Shown: positions 52,463 to 62,551 of the stretch, piece by piece
Numbering within the stretch: the stretch's first letter is position 1
How the letters are laid out: every line of letters starts with the position of its first letter
Assembly (NCBI RefSeq): GCF_000755285.1
Contig: NZ_BBMK01000001.1
Span: forward strand, 186,001-250,000
Length of the DNA: 64,000 nt
Direction of reading: 5' to 3'
Origin: Nonlabens ulvanivorans
GTDB lineage: Bacteria; Bacteroidota; Bacteroidia; Flavobacteriales; Flavobacteriaceae
The notes under the pieces: generated by a model
What the model was told of the DNA's origin: nothing
Databases searched by the model: none
What the model saw: the letters and a program-made list of their open reading frames with translations, nothing else
Made by a program: the position numbers and the translations under genes

Positions 52463-53832
52463 ATGCCCTTAAAAATTAAAATAGCAATACTGCTTTTTGG
52501 TCTCGCTTTCGCGAAAGCGTACAGCCAAGAAACTACACCATCCAGCTATAGCTTATCCTTGGAACAGGCTATCGAGCACGGATTAGAAAACAACTATCAA
52601 TCTATTAATGCTAAACGCGATGTTGCTAAGGCTTTAAAGCAAAAATGGGAAACCACAGCAACAGGTCTACCACAAATCAATGGTGCCATTGATTATCAAA
52701 ATCAATTGAAGCAACCGGTAACACCTTTACCAGCAGAACTTGCTGGTGGTACTCCTGGCACCTTTATACCTGTGGTTTTTGGGCCTAGACAAAACATGAC
52801 TTTAACAGCTACATTAACCCAATTGATTTTTGACGGTTCATATATCGTTGCTTTAGAGGCTTCTAAAACCTTTCTAGATTTTTCTGAAAACGCAAATAAC
52901 AAGACAAAACTAGAAGTCAGAAAAGGAATCATCAATGCTTATGGTGGTGTTTTACTCACGGAAGAAAACATAGACATTATCACTAAAAATCGTAATACCC
53001 TTGAAAAAAACTTAAATGAGACTACCAAAATCTTTGAAAACGGACTTGCCGAAGAAGAAGATGTAGAGCAGTTACAGATTACATTATCTCAACTAGATAA
53101 TCAATTGAATAGCGCTATCAGACAGCGCGAAATTGCGCTAGACATGTTGAAACTGGCACTAGGTATAGAGTTATCTACTCCAGTTACATTAACAGATGAT
53201 CTAGAGGCATTAACGATGCGCAACATTGACCCGTCAGTAACAGAAGAATCGCTAAATATGGATAAATCTGTAGATTATCAAATTGCATATAACTACACAC
53301 AACAACGACGCTAGAACACAAACTAGAACTAGCAAAAGGGTTACCTACAGTGAGTGGTTTTATCAATTATGGAACCCAATCTTTTGATAGTGATTTTTCG
53401 TTTTTAAATAGCAATCAACCTTGGTATCAACAATCGGTAGCAGGTGTAAGTATAAATGTTCCTATTTTCAGTTCTTTTGGTCGAAAAGCAGCACAGGACC
53501 GTACTAAAATCGCATGGGATCAAGCCGAGACTGATTTACAACGCACCATGGAAGAAATACGTCTTAACTATGCTACTGCCGTAAACAATTATCAAACAGC
53601 CATTGACAATTATACGACTAGCAAAGATAATCTAGCTCTAGCAGAACGTATTGAAAATAAAAACACTATCAAATTTAGAGAAGGAATCGCCACCAGTTTT
53701 GACCTAAGACAGGCACAAACTCAATTATATAGCACACAAGCAGAGTATCTGAACAGCATGTATCAGGTTATTACAGAAAAAGCAAATCTGGAAACCATCC
53801 TTAACGTACCCAATTACACAACCAAAAACTAA
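52463..53832 (+). CDS. TolC-family outer-membrane efflux protein (one frame break)
   Basis: About 456 residues. Signal peptide ends in AFAKA then YSQE, and the palindrome 52504-52519 encodes this segment. Two OEP repeats: SLEQAIEHGLENNYQSINAK in the first and TDLQRTMEEIRLNYATAVNN in the second, each with long helical hairpins. The frame breaks near 53305 (CAACAACGACG for CAACAAACGACG; YTQQTTLEHKLELA). Second gene of tetR-tolC-hlyD-RND. Confidence 0.92.
52504..52519. repeat. 16-bp palindrome inside the tolC signal peptide
   Basis: Perfect CGCTTTCGCGAAAGCG, encoding Ala-Phe-Ala-Lys-Ala immediately before the mature protein. Confidence 0.9.
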
Positions 53833-53856
53833 ATTTCACCACTGAACATTCTTATC

Positions 53857-55015
53857 ATGAAAAAAATATTAATCATACTTACAACAGCACTTATTGTTTC
53901 TTGTGGTGGTAAAGCTCCTTCTATAGACGAGCTACTAGCGCAAGGTGATGAAAAAGCAATCGCAGCAAAGAAGACAGAGCTAAATAATCAAAAAGCGTCT
54001 ATCGACGAAACTCTAAAAAAAATACAAGATTATCAAAACGAGCATGGTGATAAGCCTATCAATACACAGGTGAGTACGATGATTGTAAAAGACACTCTAT
54101 TTGATCATTATATCGAGCTACAAGGTAGTGTTGACACGAAACAAAACATCACCATAATGCCAGAGATGTCTGGATTGTTAACGCAGGTATATGTAAAAGA
54201 AGGACAGAAGGTTGTCGCTGGACAAATTCTTGCAAAAATAGATGATGGTGGATTATCACAACAGATTCAACAAATGCAAGTACAAGAACAGCTTGCTAAG
54301 ACCACTTTTGAGCGTCAAAAAAGATTATGGGATCAAAATATAGGTTCTGAAATTCAATTTTTGCAAGCAAAAGCTAATTATGAAGGACAAAGCAAAGCCA
54401 TAAGTTCTATGCAACGTACTTTATCCAAAACTTCTGTAAGAGCCCCCATTTGCTGGTACAATTGACGACGTCATTACAGAACAAGGTAATGTAGTAAGTC
54501 CTGGAATGACGGCTTTGTTCAGATTAGTGTCTTTAAAAGATATGTACATCAATGTAGATGTACCAGAAACTTACATTACCTCTATTAAAAAAGGTACTGA
54601 AGTAACTGTAGAATTCCCAGTACTTTCAGAAAAAATGGAAAGCACTATTAGACAGACCAGTAGTTATATTAATCCTGCAAATCGTTCATTCTCTATCGAG
54701 ATACCTGTAGATAATAAAAGAGGTAACATAAAACCTAACCTTACTGCTAGATTGAAGATTAATGACTACACCTCTGAAAACGCTATTCTAGTGCCATTAA
54801 GTGTTATCAGTGAAAATCAAGAAGGTGAACAATATGTAATGATTGTTAATGAGTCTGAAAATGGATTACAAGCGATAAGACGCAAAGTAACTACTGGTAA
54901 AGCTAGCGGTGACTTAATAGAAATAACTGAAGGACTTAAAATAGGTGATCAAGTAATCACTGAAGGTGCACGCACAGTAAGAGAAGGACAATTAATTGAC
55001 ATCAAAAACTCTTAA
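53857..55015 (+). CDS. RND periplasmic adaptor lipoprotein (HlyD/MFP) (one frame break)
   Basis: About 386 residues, lipoprotein (LTTALIVSCGG, Cys17-type lipobox). It has a lipoyl-type half-motif (ITIMPEMSGLLTQVYVKEGQ), a helical hairpin (QEQLAKTTFERQKRLWDQNI), then barrel and C-terminal parts (RLVSLKDMYINVDVPE; VPLSVISENQEGEQYV). The frame breaks at the C5 run 54443-54447, where GCCCCATTT would read RAPFAGTIDDV, the family signature. It joins the RND pump with the TolC channel. Confidence 0.92.
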
Positions 55016-55017
55016 AA

Positions 55018-58000
55018 ATGGCTACCAAAAAGAAAAGTGACAAAGAGTTTAAACTCTCCTCATGGGCAATAGACAACTCTACAGTTGTTTATGTAATGAT
55101 GGCTATTATATTCTTCCTAGGTTTAAGTGCATACAACAATATGCCTAGAGAAGATTTTCCTGAAATTAAGGAAACTAAAATTTATATCTCAAGTGTATGG
55201 CCTGGTAACACGGCTGAAGATGTTGAAAGATTAATAACAGATCCATTAGAAGATAAATTAAAAAACATCTCTGGTGTTACCGAGACAGAATCGACTTCTC
55301 AAGAAGACTACTCGATTATTATTGTTGAATTTGATGAAGATATTGAAGTAGAGACGGCTAAACAACTTGTGAAAGATGAAGTAGACTCTGAAAGCGCAGG
55401 AGAAGACTGGCCTACTTTCAATAACAAGCCTGTTACACCTAATGTTTTTAATCTAACTTTAAGTGAAGAAATGCCAATAATGAATATCAACATTAAAGGT
55501 GATTATACAGTTAGAAAATTAAAAACCTATGCAGAGTATCTTGAGGATGAGATAGAAGATATTGAGCAAATCAAGCAAGTAGACATACGTGGTGCTCAAG
55601 ATCTAGAAGTTGAAATAGCAGTAGATATCTATAAAATGACTGCAGCACAAATAAGCTTTGACGATATCTTAAACACGATACGTGGTGGTAATGCAACAGT
55701 AAGTGCTGGTAATTTAAAATCTAGTGGTCAACGTCGTACGATAAGAATTGTAGGAGAAATAAGCGACCCAAAGGAGTTAGAAAACTTTGTGATTAAAAAT
55801 GACAACGGACCGATTTATATTAGAGATGTTGCAACCATTACATTTAAAGAAGAAGATAAGAACACCTTTGCTCGTGAATATGGTGATCAAGTAGTGATGC
55901 TAGATGTGAAAAAACGATCTGGTAAAAACATGATTGTTGCTGCAGACGCTATTAGATCAATCGTTAAAGAATCTCAAGAATCAGGAATTTTACCTGCAGA
56001 TTTAGATATCACTATCGCAAATGATCTTTCTTCAAAAACATTGAATCAAGTCGACGATCTTGTTAATAATATCATTTTCGGTATTCTACTAGTAGTAGGT
56101 GTGTTAATGTTCTTTTTAGGATTCAGAAATGCTCTTTTTGTAGGGTTTGCAATACCTATGTCCATGTTCATGTCTTTTGCAATCATTAGCTTTTTTGGAT
56201 ACACCTTAAACACGATGATTCTTTTTGCCATGATTATGGGATTAGGAATGCTAGTAGATAATGGTATTGTAGTAGTCGAGAATGTATATCGATTGATGGA
56301 TGAAGAAGGTATGTCTCGTATTGAAGCGGCTAAAAAAGGTGTTGGTGAAATTGCCATACCTATCATTATTTCTACACTTACTACTGTAGCAGCCTTTGTA
56401 CCATTAGGTCTATGGCCAGGACTAATGGGGCAATTTATGATCTATTTCCCAATCACATTATCAATAGTCTTAGGTAGTTCTTTATTTGTTGCCATCTTCT
56501 TTAACTCGATGTTGGTATCTAAATTCATGGAAATTGAAGACCGTAATTTAAGTGTAAAACAATTGCTGTATCTAACAGCAATTATGGGAAGTTTAGGAAT
56601 CTTTATTCTTATAGTAGGTGGACCTGTTAGAGGCTAGGTAGTGTAATGGTATTAACGGTCATTCTTTTCTGGTTATACAAATATCTAATAAAGCCGTTGA
56701 CACGCGGTTTTCAAAAGACATTTCTAGCATGGCTGGATAAAGTTTATGAAAATTTCTTAAGATTTGCCTTAAGAGGAATCAAACCATATCTATTCATAGG
56801 CGGAATGTTCATCATGTTTGTGGCTGTTTTAATGGCTTTCGGTAGCTCGATAGAATCTGGTAGAACAAAGATTGAGTTTTTCCCTGATAATAAGCCTAAT
56901 CAGATCATTGTCTATGTGGAATATCCACAAGGTACTGCTATAGAAAAAACAAATCAAATCACTAAAGAAATTGAATCTCGTGTTTTTGAGATCATCAATG
57001 CAGAGGAATATATGGAAGGTGATCGCAACTTTTTAGTAGAAAGTGCCGTGTCACAAGTAGGAATGGGTGCTGGAAATCCTCAAACAGATGGTGGTAGTGC
57101 TGCAGAGATGCCACATAAAGGTAAAATCACTGCTAGTATGCGAGAGTACAAATTCCGCAATGGGAAAGATAGTGAGGTACTGCGCAAAAAAGTTCAAGAA
57201 GCCCTAGCTGGTGTATATCCAGGTGTATCTATTTCTGTAGAGAAAGATGCCGCCGGACCACCACAAGGCTATCCTGTGAATATCGAACTTGAAGGAAATG
57301 ATTATGGTGAACTTATTGTAACTGCAGAGCAAATGGTGAAATTCCTTAACGCTCGTAACGTGGCTGGTGTAGACCAATTAAAAGTTGACGTAAACAGAAG
57401 TAAGCCTTCTATGTTAGTGAGTGTAGATCGTGAGAAGGCAGGTGAACTAGGAGTTAGTAATAGTCAGGTAGGAATGCAATTGCGTCGTGCTGTCTTTGGA
57501 GAGAAAGCAGGTATTTATAAAAATGATGGTGAAGATTATGACATTAACATCCGTTTTAATGAAGAGCAACGTTATGACCGCAGTGCTATATTTAATCAAC
57601 GTATCACTTTTAGAGACATGGCAACAGGCCAGATTAAGGAAGTGCCTGTAAGTGCTATTGCACAGCAAAAAAACACCTCTAGCTTCAGTGCTATAAAGCA
57701 TAAAGATGCAAAACGTGTTGTAACCGTATATTCTGCTTTAAAACCTGGATTTACAGATGCTGGTGCGGTAGTAGCAGATATCCAGAACGAAATGCTGGAC
57801 TTCAAAACACCACAGGATATTAAAATTGATTACACAGGTCAAATTGAAGAACAAAATAAAGAAATGGCCTTTTTAATGAGTGCTTTATTTGGTGGATTAT
57901 TTCTGATATTTCTTATTCTAATTTTTCAATTTGGTTCTATTTCTAAACCGGCTATCATCATGGTAGCAATATTCTTAAGTTTCATAGGTGTGTTCTTAGG

Positions 58001-58518
58001 ACTTATCGTTACAGGTGATTCATTTGTTATTTTAATGACTATGATGGGAATTATATCATTGGCTGGTATTGTAGTAAATAATGGTGTGGTACTTATCGAT
58101 TACATAGACATCCTCAAGCTGCGTCGTAAAGAGCAACTAGACCTCGATGATGAGGACATCATTAGTAAAGAAGATATGTTTAATGCTATTGTAAAAGGTG
58201 GTAAAGCACGTTTAAGACCAGTAATTTTAACCGCAATAACAACCGTATTGGGACTTATACCACTAGCGATAGGTTTAAACATCAACTTCTTTACCTTATT
58301 TAGCGAGTTTGACCCTAAGATATTTGTCGGTGGAGACAACGTGATTTTCTGGGGGACCACTGGCATGGACTGTGATTTACGGATTAATTTTCGCAACTTT
58401 CTTAACCTTAGTAATTGTTCCAGTTCTACTTTATATGGTACACCGTGTAAAACTTAGATGGAGAAGATTTAGATCTCCCAAAGCTGTTGAACTAGAAGAA
58501 CATATAGAAGCAGCATAG
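55018..58518 (+). CDS. RND efflux transporter (AcrB/HAE1 type, two frame breaks)
   Basis: Proton-driven inner-membrane pump, about 1167 residues. It has the RND periplasmic signature TESTSQEDYSIIIVEFDEDI and KMTAAQISFDDIL, the helix LGMLVDNGIVVVENVYRL in TM4 (the proton-relay Asp) and the second-half equivalent GIVVNNGVVLIDYI. The frame breaks near 56631 (one T missing in VRGLGSVMVLTVI) and at the G5 run 58351-58355 (FWGPLAWTVIYG with four Gs). The corrected end is the TAG at 58516-58518 (VELEEHIEAA). Last gene of the efflux operon. Confidence 0.94.
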
Positions 58519-58542
58519 AATACCCTATCAAACTGGTTATTT

Positions 58543-58577
58543 AAAAAGCCCTTTTCTTAATTGGAAAGGGCTTTTTT
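58543..58577 (+). terminator. Intrinsic terminator of the efflux operon
   Basis: Stem AAAAAGCCCTTTTC / GGAAAGGGCTTTTT with a TTAATT-type loop and T-run, 24 bp after the RND stop. Confidence 0.9.
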
Positions 58578-58709
58578 GCGCTACTACTTAAGTTATACAT
58601 GAATTTGAGACAATGCTACTACATTCAAGTTTTGAGATGTCTAATGCGTCTATATTAGATTGTAGTAACTCTATATCAGTATAGATTACTCATTTGGCTG
58701 CTTATTTTA

Positions 58710-58725
58710 CGCTTTCGCGAAAGCG
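58710..58725. repeat. 16-bp palindrome CGCTTTCGCGAAAGCG
   Basis: Perfect copy between the efflux operon and the PiT gene, flanked A/T (ACGC...GCGT). Confidence 0.9.
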
Positions 58726-58804
58726 TACCTTATACCTCACCTACCTTAAAGCATAGAAAAGCTATTGTAGCATATGAAAGTAGTGGTTACTTCTTAATGT
58801 AAAC

Positions 58805-58837
58805 AAAAAACCTGCCTTTTTCAAGGCAGGTTTTTTA
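58805..58837 (-). terminator. Intrinsic terminator of the PiT gene
   Basis: Stem AAACCTGCCTT / AAGGCAGGTTT with T-run in both directions, about 19 bp from the PiT stop. The rest of the 58519-58855 gap holds only the palindrome and the other terminator. Confidence 0.88.
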
Positions 58838-58855
58838 TAATAAATACAATACATT

Positions 58856-61120
58856 TTAGTCATCAAAACGTTTTGCGTCATACTCGGTATAATAGCGTTC
58901 TACTACATTCATAGCCGCATTCATAAGGTCGCGAGTTTCTAATAAAAGACCAAAATATAGAGTCGTGTTCTTCGGAGAGTTCTCAGTATCCTTTGTGCGC
59001 TTTACTTGTTTATCAATTTTTTGATCAATTAGTCCTAGAAGCTCTTGCTTTAAGGTAATAATATCGGCCAGTTTACCAAAATCCTTTTTAGTAAAGATGG
59101 TTTGAGAAACCGCAAACACCTCGTGACTTCTTAGTATAATCTCTTTAAGATCTTTAATTTGAGTGAACTTTAAGCTCTTATGATTGTTATCGATGTGTGT
59201 TGTTGCAGACTTTGAAATATAATCTAGTGATTGCGATATGTCCTGTAAATTACCTAATACCTCTATGTAAAACTTTGATGCACCTAGATGTTGTTCATCT
59301 AGGTTACGAATTAGGTAGAAGATGTTATTACGCAAGCCATCAATCTCACTACTTAACTTATTAGCTTCTTTCTTTGAAGATTTCAAAATGCTTAAGTCTT
59401 GAGATATCAATCCGTCTAATGTGTTCTTATAGATACGTTTAGAACGTTTAAATACAGCCGCTACGTTTTCAGAACTTTCATCGATAATACCTTGAATCGT
59501 ATTACTCTCTGCTTTTTTGAGCTCTTCAGTTTCCTTTTCTACCAGCTGACTATTCTTATGATTCACAAAACTGCGTACTAATAAAATAATTGCTACTACA
59601 ACCAGACCTAGTATAGCATAGAATCCACCATAATAAATAATCAATGCAAATACCGCAGCTGCTGTAAAGGCACTAAATGCAGTGAAAAACCATCCACCTA
59701 TTACATTAAGTACACCTGCTATACGATACACAGCACTTTCTGTTCCCCCCCAAGCTCTATCTGCTAGTGATGTTCCCATAGCAACCATAAATGTTACATA
59801 GGTAGTTGATAATGGTAATTTAAAAGAGGTGGCAATCGATATTAAGATACTAGCTACCATTAGGTTAACACTTGCTCTTACATAATCAAAGGCAGGTTTA
59901 TCTGCATGTTTAGGTAATACTGCTGGCTCTGGTAATTTTTCAAATCTAGAAGCAATATAATTAGTAGCTTTTTCAGGTAGGATATGCTGGATAGCCTCAG
60001 CAGCATTTAATGAGTAACGTACTAGAATTCTAGATAATGCATTAGATTGAAAGCGCTCTGTACCACTGTCTTGTCTAGCGAGATCAACTGATGTTTTTAC
60101 AACAGCTTGTGCTTTTGAAGAAAACCATAAAGTGACCACCATAACAACACCAGCAAGTACTAATAACCATTTATTTGAAGGTAGTTTTTCACCTAGTGCT
60201 GCCATACCATAAGCTGTAGCTTCTACACCACTGCCACTCCAGGCTTCCCATGCTTGATAAGCACCTATAGGCACACCGATAAAGTTAACAAGGTCATTTC
60301 CTGCAAATGCCATTGCAAGCCCAAAAGTCCCTAGAATAATGATTAACTTATAGATATCCCATTTCATCACATATACATAAAGGTAACTGAACAACATCCA
60401 AAACACAGTTGCCCATCCCACCAAAGTATATACATCTAGACCATTTAAAAAGCTCGTTAAACCGCCTAAATCTGCTCCTTTTAAACCTTTAACAATGATA
60501 AAGTAAAACAAACTCGTTAAAGATAACCCACCAAAGAATCCAGCAAGATAAGCAGGCCTTTTAGGGTAATTAAAAGTAAGCATCAATCTAGATAAAAACT
60601 GTACTAGAGCACCTATCGTAAAGGCAACCACTACTGATAGTAAAATCCCTAGAATAATTTCTATAGCCTTATCGCTAGCAATATATTTACCTAAATCAAG
60701 AATTGTTTCACCAGAATCGCCTTCTCCATAAATTTTAATTAAAGACATACAGACAGCGGCACCTAATAGTTCAAACACAATAGAAACTGTGGTAGAGGTT
60801 GGTAATCCCATAGAATTGAAAAAATCCAACAACAATATATCTGTGATCATCACGGCCATAAAAATGATCATGACCTCATCAAAATAGAACTCGCTAGGCA
60901 CAAAAATCCCTTTACGCGCGACTTCCATCATACCACTAGAAGACAGCGCTCCTACAGCGATACCTATACTGGCTATAATCATTATGGTTTTAAAGCTTAT
61001 CGCTTTAGAACCTATAGCACTGTTTAAAAAGTTTACTGCATCATTACTTACTCCTACGACTAAGTCAGTGATAGCAAGACCGGCTAGTATAACCAGCATA
61101 TAAACATAAATATCTCCCAT
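58856..61120 (-). CDS. Inorganic phosphate transporter (PiT) with PhoU-like C-terminal domain
   Basis: 754 residues. The N-terminal ~530 residues are a PiT permease with the duplicated signature (GVSNDAVNFLNSAIGSKAIS near the start; GNDLVNFIGVPIGAYQAW; LSTTYVTFMVAMGTSLADRAW). A polar linker (NHKNSQLVEKETEELKKAES) leads to a C-terminal all-helical segment resembling DUF47/PhoU (FKRSKRIYKNTLDGLISQDL; HLGASKFYIEVLGNLQDISQ). A C7 run (59745-59751) gives AWGGTES where AWGTES is likely. Phosphate uptake is family-based; the tail may regulate it. Confidence 0.93.
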   Translation of the reverse strand: MGDIYVYMLVILAGLAITDLVVGVSNDAVNFLNSAIGSKAISFKTIMIIASIGIAVGALSSSGMMEVARKGIFVPSEFYFDEVMIIFMAVMITDILLLDFFNSMGLPTSTTVSIVFELLGAAVCMSLIKIYGEGDSGETILDLGKYIASDKAIEIILGILLSVVVAFTIGALVQFLSRLMLTFNYPKRPAYLAGFFGGLSLTSLFYFIIVKGLKGADLGGLTSFLNGLDVYTLVGWATVFWMLFSYLYVYVMKWDIYKLIIILGTFGLAMAFAGNDLVNFIGVPIGAYQAWEAWSGSGVEATAYGMAALGEKLPSNKWLLVLAGVVMVVTLWFSSKAQAVVKTSVDLARQDSGTERFQSNALSRILVRYSLNAAEAIQHILPEKATNYIASRFEKLPEPAVLPKHADKPAFDYVRASVNLMVASILISIATSFKLPLSTTYVTFMVAMGTSLADRAWGGTESAVYRIAGVLNVIGGWFFTAFSAFTAAAVFALIIYYGGFYAILGLVVVAIILLVRSFVNHKNSQLVEKETEELKKAESNTIQGIIDESSENVAAVFKRSKRIYKNTLDGLISQDLSILKSSKKEANKLSSEIDGLRNNIFYLIRNLDEQHLGASKFYIEVLGNLQDISQSLDYISKSATTHIDNNHKSLKFTQIKDLKEIILRSHEVFAVSQTIFTKKDFGKLADIITLKQELLGLIDQKIDKQVKRTKDTENSPKNTTLYFGLLLETRDLMNAAMNVVERYYTEYDAKRFDD

Positions 61121-61209
61121 TTGAGGCTAATTTAAGAGTGCAAAAATCATACTTTATTAGTTACTGTACGTTACCTAAGTGTTATAAATTTATCTAGATT
61201 GTAAGATTC

Positions 61210-61225
61210 CGCTTTCGCGAAAGCG
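61210..61225. repeat. 16-bp palindrome CGCTTTCGCGAAAGCG
   Basis: Perfect copy about 90 bp upstream of the PiT start. Confidence 0.9.
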
Positions 61226-61263
61226 TATATGAATAAAACCTAAGTATCATAACCTAGCTTCAT

Positions 61264-61298
61264 AAAAAAAAAGCCACTCTATTGAGTGGCTTTTTTTA
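61264..61298 (-). terminator. Intrinsic terminator
   Basis: Stem AAAAAGCCACTC / GAGTGGCTTTTT with TATT loop; closes the beta-helix lipoprotein gene (stop at 61317). Confidence 0.88.
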
Positions 61299-61316
61299 TG
61301 ATTATGATTTGTATTC

Positions 61317-62462
61317 CTAGAAAACATATCCAGTCCAAGAAAATGCAGAAGTATCTGCTCCTGTATTTGACGTTGTAACTGTAATCGTAGCTCCTGGTGC
61401 GTTTTTAAGATCTGTACCATCTGCTGTTCCACCAGCTGTTACATCAATAGAAGTAGCTGCTGTAGAATCACCTTTTGAATCTTCTAAATCTACAAAGTCA
61501 GATGCTGTTGCAGTTCCAGATGTACTTGCTAATGCATTTGTTATCGTTGCCGTCGCACCACGACGTACTTTAATCAAGTCTGAAAAGTCTACTGTATTTG
61601 CTTCATGACGTATCGTTAATCCATTAATTGTAAATACAGATTGATTTAAATCAGTTGGCGAATTTCCATCTAGGTTACCATCTGCTTCTATACCTCTTGG
61701 GTCAGAAGTCACAGCGTTATATCCATTTTCACGTATTCCATAAAGATTAGTACATGTACCTCTATAACCTTGTGTAAAGTCAAACATATCGTCTTTTGCA
61801 TTCAACACAAAGATGTTAGATGCATTTACAGATCCACCGAAGAATTCAATACCATCATCATCACCGTTTGCAATCCAAATATTTGAAACTGTAGTTCCTG
61901 ATCCTACTCCATTAAGTGTAAGACCATTATGCTCTGCCTCACCATCTATACGTGCTCCTGTATATTCAATGATAACATATTGCATAGATCCTGAACTATC
62001 AGCATCATCAGACCCACCAAATAATAAACTTGCGTTTACTTCAGTTCCTGCCTCATTACCAGTAGCTGCCTGACCAGAGATTAATGCTTTACCATTTAAG
62101 ATAATTCCACCCCCCCAAGCAGCAGGAGTTTGTTGCGTACTTGTAAATTTAATAGGTGATGCAGCAGTCCCATTTGCAATAATTTTACCACCAGTTTCTA
62201 CTAAAAGATAAACAGATGTTCCACCAGCTTGTGCTGTTATTGTAGTTCCTGCTTCAATAGTTAAAGTAGTTCCACTTTTCACAAATAAGGGTCCGTTTAA
62301 TACATAAGGATTCCCAGCAGTAAGCGTTGTGTTTTCAATAAGGTTTCCAGAAAGAATAAAGTCGTTCTGAGTTCCGCCACCTACGATTTCAATATCATCG
62401 GTTTCACAAGATGTGAATACCATTGCTGCAATAGCCACTAATAAAAGAGATAATTTTTTCAT
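61317..62462 (-). CDS. Beta-helix-type surface lipoprotein of unknown function
   Basis: 381 residues, lipoprotein signal (VAIAAMVFTSCETDD, lipobox TSC, Cys19). The body is Gly/Thr/Asn-rich with right-handed beta-helix-like turns (LTIEAGTTITAQAGG, IIANGTAASPIKFTS, IANGDDDGIEFFGGSVNASN). A C7 run (62110-62116) gives AAWGGGIILNGKA where AWGGIILNGKA is the common form. Downstream of the TonB receptor, so probably its surface partner; function not known. Confidence 0.8.
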   Translation of the reverse strand: MKKLSLLLVAIAAMVFTSCETDDIEIVGGGTQNDFILSGNLIENTTLTAGNPYVLNGPLFVKSGTTLTIEAGTTITAQAGGTSVYLLVETGGKIIANGTAASPIKFTSTQQTPAAWGGGIILNGKALISGQAATGNEAGTEVNASLLFGGSDDADSSGSMQYVIIEYTGARIDGEAEHNGLTLNGVGSGTTVSNIWIANGDDDGIEFFGGSVNASNIFVLNAKDDMFDFTQGYRGTCTNLYGIRENGYNAVTSDPRGIEADGNLDGNSPTDLNQSVFTINGLTIRHEANTVDFSDLIKVRRGATATITNALASTSGTATASDFVDLEDSKGDSTAATSIDVTAGGTADGTDLKNAPGATITVTTSNTGADTSAFSWTGYVF

Positions 62463-62551
62463 GATTGTTTTGTTAATTAGGTTCTTTTTTTGATTAGTAC
62501 AAATTAAGAGCCATAAATTGTAAAAGGTGTTAAGCGAACTTTACCAAAGGT

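Noticed and set aside
8314..58518. Programmed ribosomal frameshifting at ctaD, polA, rimP and others
   Set aside because: There are too many sites, of different types, without slippery heptamers plus downstream structure, and in genes not known for it. Sequence errors explain them better.
1358..61225. CRISPR array made of the repeated palindrome
   Set aside because: Copies are kilobases apart, with no regular spacers and no cas genes.
1358..61225. Palindrome copies as rho-independent terminators
   Set aside because: There is no T-run after them, several are inside genes, and separate ordinary terminators lie close by.
61813..62073. Open frame on the plus strand inside the lipoprotein gene
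   Set aside because: It is antisense to a well-supported gene with regular codon pattern.
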